A stretch of 64,000 nucleotides of DNA from Mycobacterium sp. GTDB taxonomy: Bacteria > Actinomycetota > Actinomycetes > Mycobacteriales > Mycobacteriaceae. Numbering within the stretch: position 1 is the first letter of the stretch; each line of letters begins with the position of its first letter. Location of the stretch: the NCBI GenBank assembly GCA_020438865.1, contig JAGQTU010000003.1, positions 1-64,000 of the forward strand, read 5' to 3'. The notes beneath the pieces are model-generated. The model saw only the letters and a list, made by a program, of their open reading frames with translations. It searched no databases and was not told the DNA's origin. Below, one piece after another: positions 1-8,761 of the stretch. The position numbers and the translations under genes are program-made.

Positions 1-1
1 T

Positions 2-310
2 GGGTCGACCCCGGCGATGATCGAAAACGAGATCGCCTCCGGGATCAGCGCCATCACAGAAACTGCACAATCGTACGGTTCTCGGATTCACCACGATAAG
101 CGGAAGAATCAGTTCGCCATCGTGACCGGAACTTCACGCATTGCGCAACTCGCGGCGTGGGCCCTTGCCACGCAAACGCGGAACCTACAGCTGGGCAACG
201 CCGAAGGCGTTTCCGCTTGGCACAAGAGTTCCCGGCCGGCTCCGCGCGGTGAGGCGGGAACCGACCGGGACTGTGTGGTGTCGGAGTGTCAGAACTCGAG
301 CACACCGTAG
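2..310 (+). CDS. Possible 3' end of a gene entering from the left edge
   Basis: The frame is open from base 2 to a stop at 310. Its first ~60 residues (from STPAMIENEIASG to AAWALATQTRN) have a balanced, protein-like composition, so this may be the C-terminal part of a gene that starts outside the window. The last ~40 residues run through GC-rich sequence resembling a repeat seen elsewhere and overlap the 3' end of the opposite-strand gene, so the natural end is probably lost or earlier. No family is recognised. Confidence 0.3.
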   Translation, partial: GSTPAMIENEIASGISAITETAQSYGSRIHHDKRKNQFAIVTGTSRIAQLAAWALATQTRNLQLGNAEGVSAWHKSSRPAPRGEAGTDRDCVVSECQNSSTP

Positions 311-696
311 GTGACGGTGTGCTCGCCGCCCTTCTTGAAGTGGTGCTGGGCGTTGGTGGCCACCGATTGCAGCGCCAGGGCAATCAGCCCGGGAAGCTCA
401 GCGACCAGGGCGGTCTCATGCTGCGCGCTAGCCAGGATGGCGTTGTCGGGATAGCCATCCTCTCCGGCCCGGTAGATCGAGACGTTCCATCCCACACTGA
501 TGCCTCGGCCTTCCATTGCCAGGCGCTCGGGCCGGGGCGTAACGCCCGCGTCGTAGTCCGAGATCCAGATCACGGCATTGCCCTCCAGCCGGGCCTCGTA
601 GACCATGCACCAGCCGCCGGTGTTGTAGAGCGTGAGCTCAAAGCCGAAGCGATTCTTGATCTCTGCGACCATCTGGTCGTATCCGCGGTCCCACAT
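289..696 (-). CDS. Hypothetical protein, 135 aa
   Basis: The ATG at 696 is chosen because an AGGAGG-type ribosome site lies about 8 bases upstream. A longer frame reaching 1269 is only an open upstream extension of low-complexity Arg/Pro sequence. The protein starts MWDRGYDQMVAEIKNRFGF and is rich in aromatic and acidic residues, with no signal peptide or membrane segment. It looks like the small soluble unknown proteins carried on mycobacterial plasmids and phages. No function can be assigned. Confidence 0.6.
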   Translation of the reverse strand: MWDRGYDQMVAEIKNRFGFELTLYNTGGWCMVYEARLEGNAVIWISDYDAGVTPRPERLAMEGRGISVGWNVSIYRAGEDGYPDNAILASAQHETALVAELPGLIALALQSVATNAQHHFKKGGEHTVTYGVLEF

Positions 697-1178
697 TGCA
701 GTGCGCCTCCTGGGGAGTCGTTGGTGTTGTGCCGGGCGGCACTTCAGGGCGGCGGACCGGCCGGGAGGCGGGGTCAAGAACCCAGCCGCCGGGCCCGAAG
801 GCGGATCTCGGCCCGCACGGGGGCGGCCGGCGCGCGAGCGCAGTTGCCGCCCCGGTGGTTGAGGGCCGATGATGTCCGCCGGTGCCGCGCGGCCGCGCAG
901 CGAGACGCGCGAGGCCCGTGAGGGCGGCTGGGCTTTGAGGCCGCCGGTACCCGGTCGGTCAGACTGGCCCGGATGCAGGCCGAAGAACGCTCTGTCCTGA
1001 GTGCCCGGCCTGCGGACTATGGCCGCAACAATGCCTGCATCGGCTCTAGGCTTGGCCGATGAGCCTGGAATCGGCGTTGCTCGACGCCGTGGTGAGCGGA
1101 CCCGCACCAGCGGGGCAACGCTGGTTGGCGTGGCTTGTTCTCGGCGGCGAGGCGCCGCAGGCGCCGAGCTTCGATATG
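697..1178. other. GC-rich stretch without a recognisable gene
   Basis: No frame has a ribosome site plus protein-like composition. The open frames are Arg/Pro/Gly-rich shadows. Short GC-rich inverted repeats occur (for example two GGCGCC palindromes at 1151-1166), and the region ends in the hairpin at 1179-1230. Confidence 0.5.
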
Positions 1179-1230
1179 GCGTGGCCGCAGGGCCTGGCGC
1201 CGGTCTAGGCGCCGGGCCCTGCGGCCACGC
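1179..1230 (-). terminator. Strong hairpin downstream of the PP-loop gene
   Basis: Two 23-nt arms (1179-1201 and 1208-1230) are complementary except for one T-G wobble and enclose a 6-nt loop. On the minus strand the stem begins 8 nt after the PP-loop gene stop codon. There is no long U-tract, as is common for mycobacterial terminators. Confidence 0.65.
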
Positions 1231-1237
1231 GCATTTG

Positions 1238-2440
1238 TCAGAACAGCTGCTGGGAGTCGGTGGCTTCACGCCAGGCCGCGTCGAAGCCGGGCCGCGCTTT
1301 GTCCTCCACTACGGCTGGGGCGACGACGTAGTAGTGCTCGAGCTGCGGGAAGCCCGGGTGGTCATCGCGGCTGCGCAACACCATCCGGGTGGTCCCCGAC
1401 GGGGCGGTCACCGCCCGGCCGGGCATGGCCGTCAGGGCCTGGATCATGGCGGAGCGGTCCCCAGTGGCACGGCGCACGACGCTGCGCCATGCCGGCCCAG
1501 CTTTGGTCGGGTCGCCCGCTTTGGCCGGAACGATCCGGCGAACCTCGAAGATCGCGTGGGGCAGCTCACCGCGCCGGCGGTCGGCTTCGGCGACGATTTC
1601 CTCCATTCCAGCTTCGCTCATCAGCTCGGAGAGCCGCTTCTCGCCGAGGAGGCCTTGGCGTTCGTTGACCGCCAGGCTCGTCGCTTCGATTGTCAGTGCT
1701 TCGAATGCGGCGGCGGGTTCGCCACGGAAGCGGGGCAGCGTTGCGCGGCGGCCCTTTTCGGTGGCCAGGGCGAAGGGGCAGAAGGAGCAGGCGCTGCGCT
1801 GCCAGTCGACATTGACAGTGGTCTTGATGAACTCCAGGATTTTAGGTCGGTCCCAACCCCACTCTGCGAGGGGGTAGACCCCAGTGCGGATTGTGGAGTT
1901 GTAGAGACTGTCTTTGCGGCAGCGGCTCATCTCGTCAACTTCGAAGCCGAGGGCGTGCCGGTAGGGCTGGCCCACGGTGAGGCGGTCGATGATCGGCTGC
2001 AACACAGAGCCTTTGGACTTGATCGAGCACTTGCGGACTCCGCCCAACTGCGGCACGGTGGCGGCGGTGAGCAGTTCAGCGGCCAGCGTGTAATCGCCGC
2101 GACCGTACAGCTTGGACGGGGTCCGCGAGTCGTCGAGGACGACCACGCCGTCGCCGTCTTTGGTGACGTTACGCCGGCTGCGCCCGACTTGAATGAAGCG
2201 AATCCGATGCTGGGCGAGCAGTGGCAGCACGACCTGTTCGACGTCGCGCAGCGTGGACTCCCACTCCGATCCGGTCATCGCGGTGAGGACGACCAGTTCG
2301 TCAAGAGCGAAGTCCCGGCTGGCCGGTTCGGTGATCCACCGTAGCAACAGGGCGGTCGAGTCCGCGCCCATGCCGTAGCTCAGAACCATTGAAGGGGTGG
2401 CGGTTTCGTTCGCGACGAACAGTGGCAACTGGTTGGTCAT
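1238..2440 (-). CDS. PP-loop ATPase, PAPS-reductase-like, 400 aa
   Basis: The PP-loop motif SYGMGADS (residues 21-28) follows a short N-terminus, as in the adenine-nucleotide alpha-hydrolase/PAPS reductase superfamily. Later come a CSIKSKG segment (Cys138) and a CxxC pair in ACSFCPF (Cys218/221), suggesting a metal or Fe-S site. The ATG at 2440 has GGAGAGG just upstream; the 27-residue extension to 2521 lacks one. Family members bind ATP and activate a substrate for thiol, sulphur or nucleobase chemistry. Actinobacterial phages and plasmids often carry this type with unknown substrate. A role in DNA or tRNA modification is inference from the PP-loop family and the divergent restriction-modification gene nearby. 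Bona fide assimilatory sulphate reduction is unlikely, because no cysH-type partners are present. Confidence 0.75.
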   Translation of the reverse strand: MTNQLPLFVANETATPSMVLSYGMGADSTALLLRWITEPASRDFALDELVVLTAMTGSEWESTLRDVEQVVLPLLAQHRIRFIQVGRSRRNVTKDGDGVVVLDDSRTPSKLYGRGDYTLAAELLTAATVPQLGGVRKCSIKSKGSVLQPIIDRLTVGQPYRHALGFEVDEMSRCRKDSLYNSTIRTGVYPLAEWGWDRPKILEFIKTTVNVDWQRSACSFCPFALATEKGRRATLPRFRGEPAAAFEALTIEATSLAVNERQGLLGEKRLSELMSEAGMEEIVAEADRRRGELPHAIFEVRRIVPAKAGDPTKAGPAWRSVVRRATGDRSAMIQALTAMPGRAVTAPSGTTRMVLRSRDDHPGFPQLEHYYVVAPAVVEDKARPGFDAAWREATDSQQLF

Positions 2441-2496
2441 GTCAACCTCTCCTGAATCGGGCCGCCCGTTTTGGTGGCCTGTCTGGCAGGGGAGAG

Positions 2497-2559
2497 GTGG
2501 GACCGGCATGAGGGCCGGCAAGCGGCAAGGGCCAGGCAGGAAAAGCTTTCAGTGAGCGG
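2497..2559 (+). repeat. Dispersed intergenic repeat, copy A
   Basis: This is about 60 nt upstream of the PP-loop gene. It matches 40042-40101 in the same order of blocks: GTGGG-CCGG-ATGAGGGCC, then GCAAGG, GGCAGG, and TTTCAG-GAGCG. The related second half seen at 36747 and 40115 is absent here. Confidence 0.55.
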
Positions 2560-2652
2560 ATTATCTGTAGGCGCATGAGCCCGTTCCCCGCTGTCACCGA
2601 CGATGGCCTGACGGGTTAGAAGCCATTGTCGGTAACGCATTATCTGTAGGCG
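2560..2652 (+). repeat. Direct repeat ATTATCTGTAGGCG, two copies
   Basis: The 14-nt word occurs exactly at 2560-2573 and 2639-2652, 79 bp apart, in the divergent intergenic region between the PP-loop gene and the next plus-strand genes. It could be a regulator site or the scar of a lost insertion. Confidence 0.5.
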
Positions 2653-2779
2653 TGTATCGCGTGCGCGTCGCTTGAATTCCTGCTCGCTCTTTCGAGCCGT
2701 CCGTCTTGCGCGCCCGCCGATTGTGCTCCGCTCGTCCTCTGAGATCGGGCGCACTGAGTATGTCGGGGCCCGCTTTACG

Positions 2780-2950
2780 ATGAGAGATGTGCGTTCTCGA
2801 GAGCTGATCGATTCAGAGCTGCGGCTGCTGGTGTTGGTCCGCAGCGCGGTGCTTGAGCACGGTGGCACCGCTCCGGGTTTTGATCGAATCGACGAGTTGC
2901 TGGAAGAGCGCGCGGCAATGGTGACCGGAGAAGCCGCACCGTGGCTATGA
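2780..2950 (+). CDS. Small conserved-type protein, 56 aa
   Basis: The frame starts at ATG 2780 (MRDVRSRELIDSELRLLVLV) and contains EHGGTAPGFDRIDELLEERA. This helical pattern (ELRLL-x-VR-x(4)-EHGG-x(6)-IDELLEER) is known to me from small actinobacterial plasmid and phage proteins of unknown function. The in-frame extension to 2672 is Arg-rich and unlike protein. It may be transcribed with the restriction-modification gene that begins 166 bases downstream. Confidence 0.5.
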   Translation: MRDVRSRELIDSELRLLVLVRSAVLEHGGTAPGFDRIDELLEERAAMVTGEAAPWL

Positions 2951-3115
2951 ACGCCTGGTCTCGCGGACCGGGCGACGGAGCGGGCACGCAGGCGACTCTC
3001 GGGGATTCTTGCCACACCGGGCGGGCCTCAAATCCGAGGAATGGCCCGCTTGGCGGTGTTGGATAAGCCATTGACTCGCTGCGTCGCCGAGTGGCGAGAG
3101 ATCTGAGGAACGTCT

Positions 3116-6100
3116 GTGCCTGGGCCATGGCTCATCGACGCGACCGCTGCCTTCGGCGCTACGTGCAAAGCCAAACTTGCCGGACCTGGGGAACCGGAAG
3201 CGGCGATCCGCGCACCGATCGAAGAGCTGCTCAACGCTGCTGGCCAGCAGCTGTCCCTTGCCGTCGTCCCGCACGACGAGGTTCATGACAACGACCGCGG
3301 TGTGCGCCCGGATTACGCGATCAGCGTCAACGGCGCGATCACCGGCTACGTCGAGGTCAAGAAGCCTGGTGCAAACCTCGATCCCGAATCGTTCACCGGC
3401 CACAACCTCAAGCAATGGCAACGCCAACGGGATCTGCCGAACCTGATCTACACCAACGGCACAGAATGGCGGCTCTATCGCGATAGCCAACCCGTCGGGG
3501 ACCCCACCCACCTTTCTGGAGGAACCCTGCGTGCGGCGGGATCCAAGCTGTCCTGCGGGGACGACTTCGAGCAGATCCTGACCGACTTCCTGCGCTGGAA
3601 ACCAGCCCCCATCACCGGTGTAGTCCCGCTCGTGCGTGCGGTCGCACCGCTATGCCGGTTGCTGCGCGGTGAGGTCCTCGACCAGCTCGACGAAGAAAGG
3701 CGCGCGATAGCCGCGGGTGCCAAGCAGGACGAGCAACCGTTCCACGGCCTGGCTCGCGATTGGCGCCAGCTGCTATTTCCCACCGCCACCGATGACGTGT
3801 TCGCCGACGGCTACGCCCAAGCCGTCACCTTCGCGCTGCTGCTGGCACGCACCGAGAACATCGACCTCGATGCCGCCGGCGGGCTGCACGAGGTCGGAAC
3901 CAAGCTCGCTGGCCAGCACTCCTTGATGTCGCGAGCACTACAACTGCTCACCGACTACGTGGCGAAGGACTTCAAGGTCACACTGGACCTGCTGGTGCGC
4001 GTGGTCGGGGCCGTGGACTGGCCGAAAGTCCGCGCCGGCAACCGGGATACCTACCTTCATTTGTATGAACGGTTCCTCGAAGAGTACGACCCGACTTTGC
4101 GCCGCAAATCGGGTTCGTACTACACCCCACACGACGTGATCGAACAGATGGTGCGCCTGGCCGAGGATGTGCTCGTCGAGAAGCTGCACCGCCCCGATGG
4201 CTTCGCCGACCCCGACGTCGTCGTCGCCGACCCGGCGATGGGCACCGGCGGATACCTGCACCAGGTTATCGAACACGTCGCTGCCCGGGTCTCCGCCCGC
4301 GACGGTGAAGGCGCCGTGGCTGGCGCCATCACCAACCTCGCTACCCGCATCTTCGGTTTCGAGCTGCAGATGGGTCCGTTCGCCGTCGCCGAACTCCGCG
4401 CTACCGATCTCCTGGCCGACCTTGGTGCGGCGTTGCCTCCGCGCGGTCTGGGGCTCTTCGTCACCGACACTCTCGATGACCCCTTCGCCGAGCAAACCCA
4501 GCTCGGGTCGGGATTGGAACTCATCAGCCGCTCGCGCTCGCGTGCTGCCAGGGTCAAGGCCAAGACGAAAGTGACTGTCGTCATTGGTAATCCGCCATAC
4601 CGCGAGCGCGCCGAGGGCATGGGCGGTTGGGTGGAGAAGGGCAACGGCGCCGACCCCTTCCGGCCGTTGGACGCCTTTCGTGCGGTCGGCAACGGTCGCA
4701 ATGAATATGTCCTGAAGAACCTCTACGTCTACTTCTGGCGGTGGGGCACCTGGAAGGTCTTCGACGCCAACACCGAGCTGTCCGACGGCGACACCGGAAT
4801 CGTCTGCTACATCACCACCTCGGGATACCTGCGCGGCCCCGGATTCAAGGGCATGCGAGAGTACCTACGCCGCAACACCTCCGAGGGGTGGATCATCGAC
4901 GTCTCGCCCGAAGGGCAACGGCCCGAGGTCGCGACCAGGATCTTTCCCGGCGTCCAACAACCGCTCGCGATCGCTCTCTTCACTCGCACACCCGACTGTG
5001 ATCGCGATTCGCCCGCACAAATTCACTACACCGCGGTGCACGGTCGCCGCACTGACAAGTACCAGGCACTGTCCGAGTTGACCCTGCAGGGTGCGCAGTG
5101 GCGCGACGCCCGCACCGCCTGGCATGCCTCCTTCACGCCGTCCGCCGACACCGACTGGGATGACTACCCCGCGCTCAACGACCTGATGCCTTGGACTGCG
5201 CCCGGTGTCAAAGCAAACCGGAACTGGCCCAGCTCCCCAACCCCCACGGTACTCAAGGAACGACTGAAAGCGATTCTTACAGAACCAGATTCGGCGCGTA
5301 AGACGAAGCTCTTCAAAGAAACGCGAGACCGCACGCTCTCATCGACGACCACACCACTGGGCGCCCATACGGAACCGAACACGGCTCGACCGTTGACGGC
5401 AGAGGGCGTTGCCTACGCCACCACCGCACGGATCGTGCGGTACGGGTACAGATCCTTCGACAGACAGTGGATCGTCGCCGATAGTCGGCTCATCGACTAT
5501 CCGCGGCCACCGCTGTGGGCGGCGCGCCTCCCTGAACAGATATTCGTAGTCGAGATGCACTCGAAACCCATCACGAACGGGCCGGGTGTCGTGTTCTCCT
5601 CGCTGATCCCCGATATGCAATACTTCCGTGGAAGCCAAGGCGGCAGAACACTTCCCCTGCTCCACCCAGGAGGTCAACCAAACGTTGCCCACGGCCTGCT
5701 CGGCGCGCTGTCGACGATCGCTGGCCGGTCGGTAAGTGCACACGACCTCGTCGCATACATCGCCGGCGTCGTGGCGCATCCCGCATTCACGGCTCAGTTC
5801 AACGACGAGCTGAGCACTCCCGGGATCCGGGTTCCGATCACAACCGACGCCACCCTGTTTCAACGTGCCCTAGACCTTGGGCGGGAAGTGATCTGGCTAC
5901 ACAGCTACGGCGACACATTCTCGGACGGGCGCGACGCGATTCGGTATCCAGCCGAGGACCCACGCCGCGTCACCAACCTGGTCGCCGTCGACTCGATGCC
6001 CACCACGCTGAGCTAGGACGCCGATACCGCCACTCTGCACGTCGGCTCCGGATCATTCGGCCCGGTCCCACAAGGAGTGTGGGACTACACGGTCGATGAC

Positions 6101-6395
6101 AAAGAAGTGATCCGAGCGTGGTTCAACTATCGCAAGGCCATCCCGACCGGCCGCAGAACCAGCCCGCTCGACGACATCAACGCCACCACCTGGCCCGCAG
6201 AGTGGAACGGCGAACTCATCGACCTGCTCACCGTCTTGACACGCGTCGTGGAGTTGCATCCCGACCAAGCGCAACTGCTCGACGACATCCTCGAGCACCC
6301 GTTGGCCGCCCGCGCCGATCTGGCTGCGGCCGGCGTTACCTGGCCACAGACCAGCACTGATCCACAGCGCCGACCCGATTTCACCACTGAACCGT
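3116..6395 (+). pseudogene. Fused restriction-modification enzyme (type IIG/ISP-like), broken by an in-frame TAG
   Basis: GTG at 3116 has GAGGA upstream. The first 966 codons encode an N-terminal nuclease-type domain (RPDYAI near residue 64, YVEVKKPG near residue 80: a D-x(n)-ExK site). An adenine-N6 methyltransferase follows, with motif I DPAMGTGGYL (about 371) and motif IV NPPY (about 491). The C-terminal part resembles the type ISP specificity domain. No helicase motifs lie between nuclease and methylase, so it is closer to type IIG than to LlaGI-type ISP enzymes. A TAG at 6014-6016 interrupts the specificity domain. The same frame then continues with clear family sequence (GVWDYTVDDKEVIRAWFNYRK ... 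LTRVVELHPDQAQLLDDIL) until about 6395, where homology stops at the IS110 element. The enzyme is probably inactive, unless the stop is read through or the C-terminal part is made separately from GTG 6077. Confidence 0.8.
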
Positions 6396-6399
6396 CTGT

Positions 6400-6676
6400 A
6401 AGTCTTTACACGGCTGGCCCGGTGCTGGCTGACAGGATCGGTGTCGCCGTCCTGGTTGGGTGTGACTCGTGAATCGTCTGGCCCCGTGAGGGTGCTCTTC
6501 CCGGGATCTGTCCACCCGATCGAGGGCGGCGACGCCGGCCCGGTCTTGCTTCGGTGGCTTGATTAGAAGCCTGCCCGACCCGTCGCCGCGGGTCGTGGCC
6601 CGTTACAGGCCTGCCTCGAAGTTCTCTCCGGGCCGACGCCGATACGACGTCGCCCACAGGAAGGAACTCAGTCGCA
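6400..6676 (+). ncRNA. Probable bridge-RNA region of the IS110 element
   Basis: IS110-group elements encode their bridge (seek) RNA in the long non-coding left end upstream of the transposase. This interval has that position and length. It contains several short complementary segments (for example around GCTTCGGTGGC and GAAGCCTGCC, 6550-6575) that could form stem-loops. The assignment is by position and family knowledge; the loops were not modelled. Confidence 0.4.
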
Positions 6677-7738
6677 ATGCCCATCGTCGCAGAGCAATAC
6701 ACGTTTGTCATCGGGGTCGACACTCACGCCGGCACCCACTCGTTGGCACTGGTCAGTGCCTCGACGGGGGCGTTGGTCGATCAGGCGGTGTTTCCGAACA
6801 CGCCACCAGGACTCGATCGCGCACTGACCTGGATCGTGCAAAGGATCGACGGGCAGTCGGCGCTGGTCGTCATCGAGGGCGTCGGTTCCTATGGCGCTGG
6901 GCTGGCAGACCGGGTGGTTGCCGGCGGATTGTTGGTTGCCGAGCCGTCGGCGATGCCCGCTGCGCAGCGCCGCGGTGTCGGCAAGACCGATGCCTTGGAC
7001 GCGGTCCGGATCGCGCACTCGGTCCTCGCGGTCGACAACTCCCGGTTACGGTGGCCACGGGCCACAGGCCCGCGGGTGATATTGCGCGTGCTGGTCGTGG
7101 CGCGTGAACAGATGGTCGCTGAACGGACCCGGGCGATCAACGCCTTGACCGCGTTGTTGCGCACCGTCGATTTGGGAGTCGATGTGCGTAAAGCACTGTT
7201 GCGCAGTCAGTTCAAGGTGATCGCTGGATGGCGTGAGCGCCAGGAGGATTCCGTCGTTCGCGCCTGCCGAAAGGAGGCCATCCGGTTGGCCAAGCGCATC
7301 GTCGCCCTCGATGGCGAGCTGGTCGACAACCGCAGGGCCCTCGATGCCGCCGTCGCGGACACCGCTCCGGAACTGTGCGAGCTGCCCGGGGTCGGTTCGG
7401 TGGTCGCTGCGTCCGTCTTGACGGCCTGGTCGCACCCCGGCCGGGTACGCTCCGAGGCGGCGTTCGCCGCGCTGGCGGGCACCTGCCCGATACCCGCGTC
7501 GTCGGGAAACACGCTGCGGCACAGGCTCAATCGCGGTGGCGACCGCAGGCTTAACCGTGCATTGACCACCGTCGTCATCGTCCGCATGCGCACCCACGCC
7601 TCGACCAAGGCCTATGTTGCCCGCCGCCGCGCTGAAGGCCGCACCACCAAAGAGATCATGCGCTCACTCAAGCGCTACATCACCCGACAGCTCTACCGAA
7701 CCCTGGCGGCGGCACATCCGGTGCCCATAACCCCTTGA
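6677..7738 (+). CDS. IS110-family transposase, 353 aa
   Basis: The N-terminal RuvC-like DEDD domain begins with VIGVDTHAGTHSLAL (residues ~12-26) and includes VVIEGVGSYG and GKTDALDAVRIA. The C-terminal Tnp domain has LCELPGVGSVVAASVLTAW, FAALAGTCPIPASSG and the NRGGDRRLNRAL segment with the family Ser region. The length is normal for the family. ATG 6677 follows AGGAAGGAA. It appears intact. Confidence 0.93.
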   Translation: MPIVAEQYTFVIGVDTHAGTHSLALVSASTGALVDQAVFPNTPPGLDRALTWIVQRIDGQSALVVIEGVGSYGAGLADRVVAGGLLVAEPSAMPAAQRRGVGKTDALDAVRIAHSVLAVDNSRLRWPRATGPRVILRVLVVAREQMVAERTRAINALTALLRTVDLGVDVRKALLRSQFKVIAGWRERQEDSVVRACRKEAIRLAKRIVALDGELVDNRRALDAAVADTAPELCELPGVGSVVAASVLTAWSHPGRVRSEAAFAALAGTCPIPASSGNTLRHRLNRGGDRRLNRALTTVVIVRMRTHASTKAYVARRRAEGRTTKEIMRSLKRYITRQLYRTLAAAHPVPITP

Positions 7739-7826
7739 CACGATATAGAAGCATCCCGCGTTTGATGCGCACCTCCTTTCTTGGGAAGGTGCATTTCATG
7801 CCGAGCAAGTACGACTGATTTCGTGC

Positions 7827-7856
7827 GCGAATTCTGGAGTCGTTTGATCGCGAATT
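7827..7856 (-). repeat. Inverted remnant of an IS3-type left end
   Basis: This 30-nt stretch is the reverse complement of 8353-8382 with 26 of 30 identities (core GATCAAAC and ACTCC-GAAT). Weaker similarity extends beyond it. The matching copy lies at the left end of the IS3 element, so this looks like the decayed end of another, oppositely oriented copy. The small gene at 8020-8217 lies between the two. Confidence 0.5.
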
Positions 7857-8019
7857 TGGAAGCCGTTGAGGTGGCTGGCGCTGCTTGGCGTGATTACGTA
7901 TCTCGGAGTCACCTGCCGAGATTTGGCGGAGGTGTAACTGGCTCGCCCGAGACCAGGCCACGACGGCGGACAAGTCATAGGACTGAATCTGTCCGCTACC
8001 CCTCCTAAACTCCTCCAGC

Positions 8020-8217
8020 ATGAGCGACACGGAATTTCCGAGCAGAATGGGCGTGGTCGCGCCCCGCGAGTTGGCCCTCAACGGCATCACGACCTATAGG
8101 CAGCTCACCACGCTCACGCCGAAAGAGCTGCTAAAGATCCATGGCGTGGGTCCGAAGGCCGTCCGGATCCTTCGCGAGGAACTCGAGGAGCGGGGTCTCA
8201 GCTTCGCGGAGGAGTAG
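8020..8217 (+). CDS. Small helix-hairpin-helix protein, 65 aa
   Basis: The C-terminal two thirds (LTTLTPKELLKIHGVGPKAVRILREEL) is a classic helix-hairpin-helix of the RNA polymerase alpha-CTD/Rad51-like type, with the hairpin HGVGPKA. Such 60-90 aa proteins are common in actinobacteria and probably bind DNA or nucleic acid nonspecifically. ATG 8020 gives a complete domain. It sits alone between insertion elements and is probably a remnant of the backbone. Confidence 0.7.
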   Translation: MSDTEFPSRMGVVAPRELALNGITTYRQLTTLTPKELLKIHGVGPKAVRILREELEERGLSFAEE

Positions 8218-8321
8218 GCGATCTGCATGTCCGGGCGTTATCGGCGGCCGTGTTGATGTGCCCCGCACGCCCACTCATCGCCGTGGCTGTGCCAGACCGG
8301 TGACTCCAGAATTCACAGTCA

Positions 8322-8696
8322 GTGACTTCGCAGGGAATGACACCGACTCCCGAATTCGTGATCAAACTACTCCCGAATCCGCAGTCAAAGTCATACGACC
8401 CGGAGACGCGGGCGAAGGCCGTCCGATTGGTGGTGGAGCACCGTGAGGACTATCCGAGCGAGTGGGCGGCGATGACCGCGGTGTCCAAGCGGTTGGGTAT
8501 GAGCGCCGAGACGCTAAGCAACTGGGTCCGTCAGCATGAGGTCGACCAGGGCGATCGTGACGGAGTCAGCGGTGAGGCCGCTGAACAGATCCGCGCGTTG
8601 AAGCGGCGTAACGCCGAACTCGAGCAGACTATCGAAATCCTCAAGGCGGCAACGTCTTTCTTCGTGCGGGAGAGCGACCCGCGCAACCGCCGCTGA
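8322..8696 (+). CDS. IS3-family transposase OrfA, up to 124 aa
   Basis: A helix-turn-helix (AAMTAVSKRLGMSAETLSNWVR) is followed by a leucine-zipper-like helix (ALKRRNAELEQTIEILKAA), as in OrfA of IS3 elements. ATG 8337 is an alternative start. The OrfB frame is open back through the end of OrfA (-1 frame), and TCTTTCTTC near 8655 is a possible slip site, so an OrfAB fusion made by programmed -1 frameshifting is expected. Confidence 0.85.
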   Translation: MTSQGMTPTPEFVIKLLPNPQSKSYDPETRAKAVRLVVEHREDYPSEWAAMTAVSKRLGMSAETLSNWVRQHEVDQGDRDGVSGEAAEQIRALKRRNAELEQTIEILKAATSFFVRESDPRNRR

Positions 8697-8761
8697 CCGC
8701 TGAGGTCTGCGCGTTAATCGTCGAGAACAGGGACCGCTTCGGGGTCGCTCCGATCTGCCGC

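Larger units (their letters stand above)
6395..7740 (+). mobile_element. IS110-family insertion sequence
   Basis: It consists of one transposase gene preceded by about 280 non-coding bases, as in the IS110 group, which has no long inverted repeats. The left limit is inferred from where the restriction-modification homology stops; the right limit is just after the transposase stop. Exact ends cannot be fixed without a second copy or an empty site. Confidence 0.65.

Noticed and set aside
1001..2344. 447-codon plus-strand frame
   Set aside because: It is the antisense of the PP-loop gene, has no ribosome site and is Ala/Gly/Arg-rich; the minus-strand frame has clear motifs.
6077..6472. Independent 131-aa gene
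   Set aside because: It is in the same frame as the restriction-modification gene and continues its specificity domain, so it is better read as the split C-terminal end; the last ~25 codons lie in the IS.
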